From Pirellulaceae bacterium (GTDB taxonomy: Bacteria > Planctomycetota > Planctomycetia > Pirellulales > Pirellulaceae), in the NCBI GenBank assembly GCA_020852965.1, contig JADYZV010000111.1, positions 124,001-188,000 on the forward strand: DNA of 64,000 bases, written 5' to 3'. The position numbers and the translations under genes were made by a program. The notes under the pieces were generated by a model, which was not told the origin of the DNA, did no database searches, and saw only the letters and a list, made by a program, of their open reading frames with translations. Of the stretch, positions 18,447 to 26,797 are shown piece by piece. Within the stretch, counting starts at the first letter, position 1, and each line of letters opens with the position of its first letter.

Positions 18447-18695
18447 ATGAGCAATTCGTTCCCCACACAGCTTTTTGAAGCAGAGAAGCAGCAGTTGATG
18501 GATCGTCTGCTTGAAGAAAACCGCAACGGTATTATTTCGCCCGCAGACCTTCAAGTCCTGCAAGGCTTGGTTGAAGAGGCCGAGAAGTTGATGATGGAGA
18601 ACGCCAAAAACTTGGCCGCCACAGCCGATCCGCAGCTTATCCACGGATACGGGAATCATCGTCGGACGCACTCCGAGGGGCCAAGCTACCGTTAA
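18447..18695 (+). CDS. Small hypothetical helical protein
   Basis: 82 aa starting at an ATG with a CCGAGG site seven bases upstream. Highly charged and helical (LFEAEKQQLMDRLLEENRNG, LVEEAEKLMMENAKNLAA), with a polar C-terminus rich in His and Arg. No membrane segment or known motif. A coiled-coil or small regulatory protein is possible, but the function is unknown. Confidence 0.55.
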   Translation: MSNSFPTQLFEAEKQQLMDRLLEENRNGIISPADLQVLQGLVEEAEKLMMENAKNLAATADPQLIHGYGNHRRTHSEGPSYR

Positions 18696-18795
18696 AGCTC
18701 TCAACGTTAATAGTGCCAATCGCCTCTATGCTCGCATGCTTCAAATCCAAATCGGCTTGCTAAGCTAGAAGTCAATTTTGGCTTAGTTTCCTATT

Positions 18796-19057
18796 TCAAC
18801 CAACAGTCTGGCCAGCTAAAAGCGTCAGCCTGCATAGCGGCATTGCATTTATGCCCACTGGGTAGAATCGACCGGAGTAGTTCTCGGGCGCGTTAGCCGC
18901 GGCAAACACTTGCTTCAGCATAGCGTCGGCGCGCTGCATTTCGGGAAGCGTGTACAAGCCGTCTTCGGTGCAGCTTTGATTCGTAGAGAGTTGTCGCGCT
19001 CACGGCGGCTGTGGTCGCTAAGAATTGCGTCCGCGACAGAATATCGAGTTGGTCCAT
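18796..19057 (-). pseudogene. Frameshifted Tat-exported protein relic
   Basis: An ATG at 19057 begins MDQLDILSRTQFLATTAAVS, a Tat-type leader close to the SRRQFLATTAA consensus. After about 26 codons the frame loses meaning, while the next frame continues as DGLYTLPEMQRADAMLKQVF and APENYSGRFYPVGINA until a TGA at 18796. This indicates at least one frameshift and a lost C-terminus. Parent family not identified. The rest of the gap 18696-19129 holds nothing else I can see. Confidence 0.5.
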
Positions 19058-19129
19058 GTTGGCAATTTACTATAGCTTATTCTGCGCGTGTGTACGTGCG
19101 AGTACAGCGTATGTATCGAACGGTTTGCT

Positions 19130-21229
19130 TCAATGTTGAGTAGGCTCATTTGATAGGATGACAACGGATCGACCGCTTACAGTATAGAAAGCTTGTTGGA
19201 CGGTCTCGACTGGTGACTCTGCGAACTCTTGAGGGCTGGGGAGTGAAGTGTCGACGATGCGATGCCAGGAGCCGGGAGAGCCTTCGTGAATTCCGAAATC
19301 GATCGAATGCGAATCCGCGTTGATCATCACATACAGATCCGTGTCGTTTTGCGACGCACCGTGAAGGCAGTAGGCAAGTTGTTGGGAGGTCGGCGACATG
19401 TCGACCAGGTGCCCGGTTCCGTACCATTTGATATCCTCTCGCCAGAAGCGTGAACGACTGATCGACGGATGGGATCTGCGAAACGCGATCATCTTGGCGA
19501 CGAAGCGCTGCATGTCGGCGTGCTCGCCCAAGCGGTTCCAGTCCAGCCAGCTCGTTTCGTTGTCTTGATTGTACGGGTTATTGTTCCCCCCTTGAGTCTG
19601 CAAGAACTCATCGCCCATGCGAAACATCGGCGTACCATTGGATAGCAGCAACAACGCGACGAAGTTCTTCGCCTGCTGTTTGCGCAGTCGAACTACTTCC
19701 ACCGGGACGTTCTCGTCGCCTTCCCAGCCCGAATTCCAACGATACTCGAGCGAGCCATCTCGATTTTCTTCACCGTTAGCCCAATTGCGTTTGTGATTGT
19801 AGGCGGTCAGGTCGTAGAGAGTGCTACCGTCGTGCGAGGTGACGTAGTTGATGCTCAGCGCCGGCTGCAAGGCGTTTGCCAAGTCGTCGGGAAACAGATC
19901 GCAACTGCCATACAGTCGCGTCATCAAGTCGGGGACCATCCCGCCGTCGCCACGCACGAACCGCTGCAACGTGTCGCGATAGTGCGCGTTCCATTGCATC
20001 CAGCGCTGGCCGGGAAACTTTTGTCCGAGTTGAAATTCGCCACCAGCGTCCCAAGGTTCGGCGATTAAGCGGTTGTCGCTGAGGTCCGAGTCGGTGCCAA
20101 TTTCGATGACGATTGGCGGGTCATCCAAATTGATGGAACCGTCACTATTGCGAGTGAACACGGACGCTAGGTCGAAGCGGAAACCGTCGACGTGCATGTG
20201 CTTGTCCCAGAACCGAAGACTATCGACGATCATTCGCCGAATTGCTCGGTTGGCGGTATGTAGCGTGTTGCCAGTGCCACTGTAGTTGGCGTAGGGAGCG
20301 TCTATATTGCCGGTCATCATGTAGGCCATGCTGCTGTCGATGCCTTTCCAACTGTACATCGGCCCGTGGTGGTCGCCCTCGCAGGTGTGGTTGTAGACGA
20401 CATCCAGGATCACTTCGATTCCCGCAGCATGCAGTGCTTTGACCATCGTGCGAAACTCATCGTGTTGATGGCAGGCGACAGGGTCGGTTGCGTAGGCGTG
20501 ATGGGGCGCAAAGAAGTTCAGCGGCATGTATCCCCAATAGTTCCCATCGTCAGGATCGAATTGAAAGACAGGCATCAGTTCCACAGCGGTGATTCCCAGT
20601 TCGACAAGATAGGGGATTTTGTCGACGACACCCAAGTAGGTGCCACGGTGCGATTCGGGAACGCCCGAGTTGGGATTCATCGTGAAGCCACGCACGTGCA
20701 TTTCGTAGATGACCAAATCGTGGCCGTGCCGAGGTCTGTGGTCCTCCTCCCAGTCGAAGGGACAGAACTGAGTCGGCAAGATTCCAAGCGGAGCTTGTCC
20801 GGCGTTGGATCCGGGACGGCAAGCCGCCTCGCGAGAGAACGCTTCCGGGAAGAAGACGCCGAGCGCCATCGGATCGAGCAGAATCTTTTCAAAGTCAAAA
20901 TTATGGAAATCATAACCGTCTGTAGGATCCGGCCCGTCGACTCGGTAGGCGTAGTAGGCAAGGTCCCCGGGCGGATGACAAGGGATTCGGCAATGCCAGA
21001 TCGGCCCAGATTTGTTTTTGAGATAATCCAGCTCTACTTCAATAGCTGGGTGGACCAAGTCGTCGAGCGAATACAGCAACACACGAACGACGGTTGCATT
21101 GCGTGAATACAATGCAAAATTGAGTGCTGATCGATCTGGATTCCAGCTCACACCGAGCGGAAACGGTGAGCCTTCGGCTTGCTCCCATGCATTCGTGGTG
21201 GGATGAGCGACATGGGGTTTAACCTTCAT
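19130..21229 (-). CDS. glgX: Glycogen debranching enzyme (GlgX/isoamylase type)
   Basis: 699 aa GH13 protein that hydrolyses alpha-1,6 branches of glycogen or limit dextrin in the cytoplasm. Domains: N-terminal CBM48 (about 20-130; PFPLGVSWNPDRSALNFALY), GH13 barrel (about 170-570) and a C-terminal beta domain. Conserved regions: ILDVVYNHT, VDGFRFDLAS (nucleophile Asp), NRLIAEPWDAGG (acid/base Glu), NYVTSHDGSTLYD (transition-state Asp), and NGEENRDG typical of GlgX. Start chosen at the ATG at 21229; a longer TTG start is possible. No other glycogen genes are nearby. Confidence 0.93.
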   Translation of the reverse strand: MKVKPHVAHPTTNAWEQAEGSPFPLGVSWNPDRSALNFALYSRNATVVRVLLYSLDDLVHPAIEVELDYLKNKSGPIWHCRIPCHPPGDLAYYAYRVDGPDPTDGYDFHNFDFEKILLDPMALGVFFPEAFSREAACRPGSNAGQAPLGILPTQFCPFDWEEDHRPRHGHDLVIYEMHVRGFTMNPNSGVPESHRGTYLGVVDKIPYLVELGITAVELMPVFQFDPDDGNYWGYMPLNFFAPHHAYATDPVACHQHDEFRTMVKALHAAGIEVILDVVYNHTCEGDHHGPMYSWKGIDSSMAYMMTGNIDAPYANYSGTGNTLHTANRAIRRMIVDSLRFWDKHMHVDGFRFDLASVFTRNSDGSINLDDPPIVIEIGTDSDLSDNRLIAEPWDAGGEFQLGQKFPGQRWMQWNAHYRDTLQRFVRGDGGMVPDLMTRLYGSCDLFPDDLANALQPALSINYVTSHDGSTLYDLTAYNHKRNWANGEENRDGSLEYRWNSGWEGDENVPVEVVRLRKQQAKNFVALLLLSNGTPMFRMGDEFLQTQGGNNNPYNQDNETSWLDWNRLGEHADMQRFVAKMIAFRRSHPSISRSRFWREDIKWYGTGHLVDMSPTSQQLAYCLHGASQNDTDLYVMINADSHSIDFGIHEGSPGSWHRIVDTSLPSPQEFAESPVETVQQAFYTVSGRSVVILSNEPTQH

Positions 21230-21248
21230 TACATTATCCAAAGAATGA

Positions 21249-21304
21249 CGTAAGCTTTCAGTTGGCGGGTAGCCCAGGTTCGCACACTGGAAGCTTGCGC
21301 CACG
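21249..21304. repeat. Family B hairpin repeat, copy B2
   Basis: Arms CGTAAGCTTTCAGTTGGCGG and ACTGGAAGCTTGCGCCACGG. It sits just upstream of glgX and 0.7 kb upstream of atpC, close to one breakpoint of the inferred ATPase rearrangement. Confidence 0.7.
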
Positions 21305-21323
21305 GGGAACAAGAAGCGAAACT

Positions 21324-21584
21324 CTAAGAAGCCGAGAAGCGGATCAATGGCTTCAGCATGCAGTCTTCTTTGGTTTCCATCATGTGCAGCGCCTTGCCGA
21401 CGTCCTGGAAATCAAACTGGTGTGTCGTCAGCGGCGAAGGGTCGACACATCCGTGCTCGATCAACTTCAACAGCCGGGACATCCGCACGTTTCCGCCGGG
21501 GCACAATCCTGTGCGAATCACCCTGTCCACGAACTCCGTACGCCCGATGCCCTGCATCACAGACGCTTGCATCAGATTAGCCAT
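21324..21584 (-). pseudogene. Zinc-type alcohol dehydrogenase relic
   Basis: 86 aa frame starting at an ATG with an AGGAAA site. Residues 25-86 match the C-terminal end of NAD-dependent zinc alcohol dehydrogenases: RTGLCPGGNVRMSRLLKLIE, CVDPSPLTTHQFDFQDVGKA and ETKEDCMLKPLI. The catalytic domain and the Rossmann fold (about 270 residues) are missing, while the start and ribosome site are kept. It looks like an in-frame internal deletion, again leaving an open frame. Confidence 0.7.
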
Positions 21585-22029
21585 ATCCGTTTCCTGTCTC
21601 AGTAGGGGGAAGCATGCCGCTTGATAGGCACATCGCAAGCTGGATACACTCAAGCATGGTTGCAATCGATGTGCCATTGCAACTGTGATCCTCGGTACGA
21701 ATCTTGCACTGGCGGCCTAAGCCTCCAAATTTGCGATCGGTGGTCGAACACAAGCTCAGTGCCTATGCCCACTTTCTCTCGGAGCATTCATTGACCAGTT
21801 GACCAGCTCGCCTTGCGCAGCGGCAGCCTGCTACGGCTCAGCGCGAAACGATTCCCCCGAGTCGATGCGAATTGTATAGCGCCTAGCCGAAGTGGCCAGT
21901 GGATTGGGAGTGTTACTACTACGGAGAGTTGACTCGAACGGGACCTGTCAATGATCACAAGCCAAATATCCGCAGCAAACTTCCAACCTAGCTTCCCGAG
22001 CGATGCATACGACTCCCCGAGGTTTCGAG
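21585..22029 (+). promoter_or_regulatory. Non-coding region upstream of the atpC-G block
   Basis: About 445 bp without a credible gene. If atpC-Q-R-B-E-F-A-G is transcribed as read, its promoter must lie here, because the usual first gene atpD is not upstream. I could not pick out a confident -35/-10 pair. A GAGG ribosome site precedes the atpC ATG. Confidence 0.4.
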
Positions 22030-22425
22030 ATGAGATTGAGGCTCAACACACCCAACGAGGTCATGCTGGACGAAGCGGTGACCAAGGTGACCGCCGAGGG
22101 AATTCATGGACTTTTCTGCCTTTTACCCCAGCACATCGATTTTCTGGCCGCATTGGTTCCTGGTTTGCTCAGTTGGGAGGACGAGTCGGGCGATGAAGCA
22201 TTCGCCGCTGTCGGAAGTGGCGTCTTGGTCAAGCAAGCCGATCTAGTGATGGTTTCGACAGAGCAAGCGACGCATGGCGGCCAGCTGAGCGAATTGAAAC
22301 GAATCGTTCGTGAAGAGTTTTCTCAGTTGGACGAGCGGCAGCGCGCCGCGCACGAGGCTATCGCGATGATGGAAGCGAGCTTCCTGAGGCAAACGATGAA
22401 CTTGGTCCGAGACGAAGTGGTGTGA
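22030..22425 (+). CDS. atpC: N-type ATPase subunit epsilon
   Basis: 131 aa. The ATG at 22030, seven bases after CCGAGG, gives MRLRLNTPNEVMLDEAVTKV, the beta-sandwich domain; blocks TAEGIHGLFCLLPQHIDFLA and VGSGVLVKQADLVMVSTEQA follow, and the helical C-terminal part ends with RDEVV. It is the F1 central-stalk subunit, of the N-ATPase kind judging from the operon (AtpQ and AtpR follow). In typical N-ATPase operons atpD lies directly upstream; here it does not. Confidence 0.88.
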   Translation: MRLRLNTPNEVMLDEAVTKVTAEGIHGLFCLLPQHIDFLAALVPGLLSWEDESGDEAFAAVGSGVLVKQADLVMVSTEQATHGGQLSELKRIVREEFSQLDERQRAAHEAIAMMEASFLRQTMNLVRDEVV

Positions 22426-22484
22426 ACCTACGGCTCGCGTTGTTTAATGTTAAGAATTCGGCACCCTCAAGCCACGGAAGTAGA

Positions 22485-22769
22485 ATGAATCGGCGCGAAA
22501 CCGTGCGAAAAGACGTGGAAGCCAAACGCTCACGCAAGCTTGATGCGCGCGAGCAAGGCGACCGTTCAGCTTGGTTCGGGCTAGGGATGTTTGGCTTGGT
22601 CGGATGGTCGATCGTGGTTCCCACATTACTGGGTATCGCGGCGGGGATTTGGATCGACGAGCGATGGCCGAGTCGGTACTCGTGGACCTTGATGTTGCTG
22701 GTGTTTGGTGTGCTCGTCGGTTGTTTGAACGCGTGGTGGTGGGTGATTCGGGAGAATGAAAATGAATGA
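22485..22769 (+). CDS. atpQ: N-ATPase subunit AtpQ (AtpI-like membrane protein)
   Basis: 94 aa. A charged N-terminus (RRETVRKDVEAKRSRKLDAR) is followed by two membrane helices around 35-57 and 67-88 (GLVGWSIVVPTLLGIAAGIW, WTLMLLVFGVLVGCLNAWWW), as in AtpI/AtpQ. Start at 22485 follows CGGAAG. AtpQ is diagnostic for N-type ATPase operons and is thought to help assemble the rotor ring. It overlaps the start of atpR by 14 bp. Confidence 0.85.
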   Translation: MNRRETVRKDVEAKRSRKLDAREQGDRSAWFGLGMFGLVGWSIVVPTLLGIAAGIWIDERWPSRYSWTLMLLVFGVLVGCLNAWWWVIRENENE

Positions 22770-23103
22770 CAGTCTGGGAATCACGTTCGCGTTCTTGGCG
22801 GGCCTCGCCGCAGGCATGTTTTTTCTGTGGTCGTTGTGGTCGAGCGTTCGCAGGCTGCCAAACTCGCAAAACCCAGCGTTGCTGATGCTGACGGGTTTCC
22901 TGGTGAGGATGACCGTGGTCCTTGGCGTCTTGGGAGGATTGGCGATGCGCGGTGATTGGCGATGGCTGGTCGCCGCCGCCATAGGTTTCGCGCTGATCCG
23001 CACAGTTGGTGTGCGCGTTATCGCGCAGCGCGACCTAAGTTTCCAGCTTGGGGAAAACAACCCGTCGCAAACTGGAAATCTACGCCATGGGAGAGCGGGA
23101 TGA
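22756..23103 (+). CDS. atpR: N-ATPase subunit AtpR
   Basis: 115 aa, three hydrophobic helices (FAFLAGLAAGMFFLWSLWSS, LLMLTGFLVRMTVVLGVLGG, WRWLVAAAIGFALIRTVGVR). The conserved Arg within the second helix is the hallmark of AtpR, proposed to shield the c-ring carboxylate during assembly. Two ATGs (22756 and 22762) are available. Its TGA overlaps the ATG of atpB by four bases. Confidence 0.85.
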   Translation: MKMNDSLGITFAFLAGLAAGMFFLWSLWSSVRRLPNSQNPALLMLTGFLVRMTVVLGVLGGLAMRGDWRWLVAAAIGFALIRTVGVRVIAQRDLSFQLGENNPSQTGNLRHGRAG

Positions 23104-23786
23104 GTGGCGTGCAAATTACGGCCGATCAATGGGTGATCTGGCAATCGGAAACATGGCCGATGGTCAGAATTAATGCAACGCTTGTCTTCACTTGGGGCCT
23201 AATGCTGATCTTGGTCGTCGGATCGTGGCTCGTCACGCGGCGTCTCACCAGCGATACCGCGATTCCACGTTGGCAGAATCTGCTCGAAGTGCTTGTCACA
23301 GGGATGCGAGACCAGATTCGCGAGGTCAGTCACCAAGACCCAGGAGTCTATCTTCCATTCGTGGGGACGTTGTTCCTGTTTATTGCAGTCGCAAATCTAC
23401 TTGCCATCGTTCCCGGCTATATCCCTCCTACGGGATCGCTTTCCACGACTGCGGCGCTGGCCACCTGTGTCTTCGTTGCCGTGCCGATTTTTGGAATCGC
23501 GTCGCAAGGGTTCGGCGGATATCTGAAACAGTACGTCCGCCCAACGCCATTGATGCTACCATTCAACGTCATCGGCGAACTGTCACGCACCTTGGCGCTG
23601 GCAGTGCGCCTTTACGGAAACATGATGAGCGGCACAGTGATTGCAGCCATCCTGATCGGATTCGTTCCGTTGTTCATTCCGATCTTGATGCAAATTCTCG
23701 GGCTGCTGACGGGTATGATCCAAGCTTACATATTTGCCGTCCTGGCGATGGTTTACATCGCTTCAGCCACCCGAGCGGCCAAATAG
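23100..23786 (+). CDS. atpB: N-ATPase subunit a
   Basis: 228 aa integral stator subunit forming the ion half-channels. Five to six helices; the essential Arg is R170 in ALAVRLYGNMMSG, and NVIGELSRTLALA precedes it. The N-terminal helix (TLVFTWGLMLILVVGSW) and QVYIPPTGSL-like loop (NLLAIVPGYIPPTGSLST) fit the N-ATPase branch. It is coupled to atpR by ATGA and followed by a 200-bp gap with a family A repeat. Confidence 0.92.
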   Translation: MSGVQITADQWVIWQSETWPMVRINATLVFTWGLMLILVVGSWLVTRRLTSDTAIPRWQNLLEVLVTGMRDQIREVSHQDPGVYLPFVGTLFLFIAVANLLAIVPGYIPPTGSLSTTAALATCVFVAVPIFGIASQGFGGYLKQYVRPTPLMLPFNVIGELSRTLALAVRLYGNMMSGTVIAAILIGFVPLFIPILMQILGLLTGMIQAYIFAVLAMVYIASATRAAK

Positions 23787-23809
23787 CGAGAAAAACGGGT
23801 TAGTTGCGA

Positions 23810-23957
23810 ATGCTTCAAGTGGTCTGTCAAGAAACAATTTATGGGTAGTGGACGAGGTTACGAGTCCCTTCGAATCGTTACACGTCGGGGACTCGCAACC
23901 TCGTCCACTACCCCAACCCAAAAAATCAAGACTGGATGATCACTAGAAGCTTACGCC
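23810..23957. repeat. Family A nested palindromic element, copy 3
   Basis: The central hairpin GGGTAGTGGACGAGGTTACG (23843) pairs with CGCAACCTCGTCCACTACCC (ending near 23914), nearly perfect over 30 bp. Outer arms are GCTTCAAGTGGTCTGTC at about 23812 and GGATGATCACTAGAAGC at about 23934. It separates atpB from atpE, so it may act as an RNA hairpin that sets the relative level of the c subunit. Confidence 0.85.
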
Positions 23958-23988
23958 GCTTTACCGCATACATTATCAGGAACACATC

Positions 23989-24255
23989 ATGGACAGTGCC
24001 ACCGCGATCGCACTCGCATCCATCGTCACGGCGGGAATCACGATTTCCGTTGGTTCGATTGGCCCGGCGCTCGGTGAAGGGCGAGCCGTTTCACAAGCTC
24101 TGAGCAGTATCGCCCAGCAACCGGATTCGTCAAACATTATCACTCGAACTCTGTTCGTCGGCTTGGCGATGATCGAATCGACTGCCATTTACTGTTTCGT
24201 GGTCGCGATGATTCTGCTGTTTGCCAATCCGTTCTGGAATCACTTTGTGGAGTAG
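23989..24255 (+). CDS. atpE: N-ATPase rotor subunit c
   Basis: 88 aa two-helix hairpin. The ion site on helix 2 is E63-S64-T65 with Y68 (MIESTAIYC), the pattern of sodium-type rings such as Ilyobacter. On helix 1 the position of the sodium-ligand Gln is Glu here (E30 in PALGEGRA), giving two carboxylates per hairpin as in many N-ATPases. Ion specificity therefore cannot be settled from sequence. The end LLFANPFWNHFVE is typical. Preceded by AGGAACACATC. Confidence 0.93.
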   Translation: MDSATAIALASIVTAGITISVGSIGPALGEGRAVSQALSSIAQQPDSSNIITRTLFVGLAMIESTAIYCFVVAMILLFANPFWNHFVE

Positions 24256-24283
24256 GCGACTGGCTTGCCATGGAATCTTGTGG

Positions 24284-24337
24284 GGGCGAGCTTCCAGCTT
24301 GCCTTGGTTCGTATACCGCAAGTTGGCTGCTGCGCCA
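24284..24337. repeat. Family B hairpin repeat, copy B3
   Basis: Arms GGCGAGCTTCCAGCTTGCC and GCAAGTTGGCTGCTGCGCCA lie between atpE and atpF and end two bases before an alternative atpF start (ATG 24339). Confidence 0.65.
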
Positions 24338-24350
24338 AATGAAAAAACTT

Positions 24351-25091
24351 ATGTCGATTGATTGGTTCACTTTCGTTGCTCAGATTGTCAACTTTCTGAT
24401 CTTGGTCGGACTGTTGCGATACTTTTTGTATGGTCCTATCGTGCGCACGATGCAAGAGCGTGAGGGCAGGGTTACGCAAAAACTCAGCGATGCAGAGGCC
24501 GTACAGGCAGACGCTGAACAAAAACGAAAACAACTCGAAGCAGAAATGCAAGCGATCGAGCAACAGCGAGACAGCCTCTTGGAGCAGGCTGTCCAAGAGG
24601 CCGACGCCGAGCGACAACGGTTGGTTCGCGACGCTCGAAACGAAGTTGAAAGCCGTCGCCAACAATGGAACCAAGCCTTTGAACGCGAGCAACGAGATTT
24701 GGTCAGTGCAACTCAGCGTCAGATTCAGATAATAAGTCTACAGGCGGCACATCACACGATTTCCCGATTGTCCGACACGGACTTGCAGAGCCAAATATGC
24801 CGAGTGTTAATTCGGCAATTGCAATCGCTCGACGAATCCGCACGTAAAGAAGTGCAGATGCAACTGGAAGAGGCACAGGGTATCGTGTTGGTACGTAGTA
24901 CGAAACAGCTTGGCGAAGAAGATCGTCAACTATTGACCAGCACGATCAGCCAAACTTTCCAACAAGGCTCCGACGTGCGTTTCAAAATTGACGAATCACT
25001 TGTATGTGGATTGGAAATTGAAGCCGGTGGATATAGCCTGCGATGGAACGCCGCCGATACGCTCAATCAGTTGGAGGCCAGCGTGGTGTAA
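24351..25091 (+). CDS. atpF: N-ATPase subunit b (b/delta type)
   Basis: 246 aa. One N-terminal helix (MSIDWFTFVAQIVNFLILVG) then a long charged coiled coil (about 30-150) rich in Gln, Glu and Arg. The extra C-terminal region (IVLVRSTKQLGEEDRQLLTS, IDESLVCGLEIEAGGYSLRW) resembles subunit delta, as is usual for N-ATPases, which lack a separate atpH. Start chosen at MSIDWF; ATG 24339 adds MKKL. The stop TAA lies within a family B type motif (GTGTAAGCTTCCAG), so the last residues may be repeat-derived. Confidence 0.9.
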   Translation: MSIDWFTFVAQIVNFLILVGLLRYFLYGPIVRTMQEREGRVTQKLSDAEAVQADAEQKRKQLEAEMQAIEQQRDSLLEQAVQEADAERQRLVRDARNEVESRRQQWNQAFEREQRDLVSATQRQIQIISLQAAHHTISRLSDTDLQSQICRVLIRQLQSLDESARKEVQMQLEEAQGIVLVRSTKQLGEEDRQLLTSTISQTFQQGSDVRFKIDESLVCGLEIEAGGYSLRWNAADTLNQLEASVV

Positions 25092-25230
25092 GCTTCCAGT
25101 GCATCATCCGCACTTAGCTAGCGCGTAGTGGCCGAGCTTACGAGTCCCTGACGTTTATCGAATCAATCGGACTCGTAGCCTCGTCCACTAGGTGCAAACT
25201 CATAATCAAAAATGGATGAAGCACGAGCTT
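25086..25230. repeat. Family A nested palindromic element, copy 4 (joined to a family B half-site)
   Basis: Begins with TGTAAGCTTCCAGTGCATCATCC overlapping the atpF stop, then the central hairpin CGTAGTGGCCGAGCTTACGA (25124) with ACTCGTAGCCTCGTCCACTA (ending 25190), and an outer arm ATGGATGAAGCACGAGCTT near 25212. Lies between atpF and atpA. Confidence 0.75.
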
Positions 25231-25276
25231 GTGTTTTGTGCTAACGGCAAGCTAGACATATACCCCACGAAAAACG

Positions 25277-26797
25277 ATGACAACCTATCAATCTGTTCTC
25301 GACCAAGCGGCGATTCAGTTCGATGCAAACCTACGTCAATACCAAGACGAGGCGAAACTAACGCCCGTCGAGATTGGCGTCGTCGAGCAGGTCGAGCGTG
25401 GCGTTGCCCGAGTGCGTGGACTGCCCCACGTCCAAATTGACGAGATGTTACGATTTGCAGGTGGCCAGCGTGGCTATGCGTTTAATCTCGACCCCGACGA
25501 AGTTGGTTGCGTCCTGCTGGACTCCGGAGAACGAATCGCCGCAGGCACTCGTGTCGAAAGGATGCACACGGTCCTGGACACACCCGTCGGCGATGAACTG
25601 CTGGGCCGCGTGATCGACCCCGTCGGTCGGTCGCTCGACGGAGGGCGGTCGCTCGACACTTTGGCACGTCTACCTTGTGAACGCGATGCACCGCCGATCA
25701 TGCACCGATCGCCAGTCACGGTACCACTGCAAACGGGCTTGAAAGTCATTGACGCCATGATCCCGATCGGTCGTGGTCAGCGGCAACTGCTGCTGGGCGA
25801 TCGCCAGACCGGTAAGACCGCGATCGCCGTTGATACCATCATTAACCAGCGCGACCGCGACGTCGTCTGTATTTATTGCAGTATCGGGCAGCGAAGTACG
25901 GGGGTAGCACGGGTTATCGACAATTTGCGGAAACACGATGCCCTTTCGCATACCGTCGTTGTCATCGGAGCCAACGATGCTCCACCGGGCGTTCAGTTCA
26001 TCGCCCCCTACGCTGCCACGACGATCGGCGAGTACTTTATGCAACAAGGCCGTGATGTGTTGATCGTCTACGATGATCTGACATCTCACGCGCGTTCGTA
26101 TCGACATCTTTCCTTGCTGCTTCGGCGACCGCCCGGTCGGGAAGCCTTCCCAGGTGACATCTTTTACGTTCACTCGCGTTTGCTCGAACGCTCCACTCAC
26201 CTCCAGCCGAGTCACGGCGGCGGATCGCTGACCGCACTGCCCATCATTGAAACCGAGGGCCAGAACGTTTCCGCTTACATTCCCACCAACTTGATCTCGA
26301 TCACGGACGGACAAATTTATCTATCGCCAACGCTGTTTCGCAAAGGCATCCTGCCCGCCGTGGATGTGGGCCGTAGCGTATCGCGGGTCGGCGGTAAGAC
26401 GCAATTGCCGGCCTATCGAGTAGTCGCTGGCGACCTGCGTTTGACCTATTCCCAGTTCGAGGAACTCGAACGGTTTGCTCGATTCAGCAGCCAGTTGGAC
26501 GAAGACACTCAGGCCACGCTGACTCGAGGTCGCCTCATTCGCGAAATCCTGAAACAGCCTCAGTTTCACCCCTTGACCCTGACGCAGCAAATCGCATCGC
26601 TGGTTGCCGTCACCCGAGGCACGCTCGATGGAGTGCAAACAGACCAAGTACTCGGCCTGGAATTGGCGATACAGGAGGCTCTCCAGAAACAAGCCCCCGA
26701 GCTGTGCCAGGCAATGGAAGCGGGTGAGAAGCTCAGTAGCGAACAAGTGCAGCACGTCGAGGATATTGCCACAGGAGTCGTGCATGCCCACGCTTGA
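25277..26797 (+). CDS. atpA: N-ATPase subunit alpha
   Basis: 506 aa, full length. Non-catalytic nucleotide-binding subunit of F1: Walker A GDRQTGKT at 174-181, [20 protein letters not shown], the [11 protein letters not shown] block, [20 protein letters not shown] and [20 protein letters not shown]. The N-terminal region ([20 protein letters not shown]) is complete. The end ([13 protein letters not shown]) overlaps the start of atpG by 14 bp, implying coupled translation. Confidence 0.95.
   Translation: MTTYQSVLDQAAIQFDANLRQYQDEAKLTPVEIGVVEQVERGVARVRGLPHVQIDEMLRFAGGQRGYAFNLDPDEVGCVLLDSGERIAAGTRVERMHTVLDTPVGDELLGRVIDPVGRSLDGGRSLDTLARLPCERDAPPIMHRSPVTVPLQTGLKVIDAMIPIGRGQRQLLLGDRQTGKTAIAVDTIINQRDRDVVCIYCSIGQRSTGVARVIDNLRKHDALSHTVVVIGANDAPPGVQFIAPYAATTIGEYFMQQGRDVLIVYDDLTSHARSYRHLSLLLRRPPGREAFPGDIFYVHSRLLERSTHLQPSHGGGSLTALPIIETEGQNVSAYIPTNLISITDGQIYLSPTLFRKGILPAVDVGRSVSRVGGKTQLPAYRVVAGDLRLTYSQFEELERFARFSSQLDEDTQATLTRGRLIREILKQPQFHPLTLTQQIASLVAVTRGTLDGVQTDQVLGLELAIQEALQKQAPELCQAMEAGEKLSSEQVQHVEDIATGVVHAHA

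Noticed and set aside
20366-21106. Plus-strand frame of 246 codons
   Set aside because: Antisense shadow of glgX, which has all GH13 catalytic regions on the minus strand.
22003-22029. Earlier ATG for atpC
   Set aside because: The ATG at 22030 has a well-placed CCGAGG site and matches the usual epsilon N-terminus; the nine extra residues do not.
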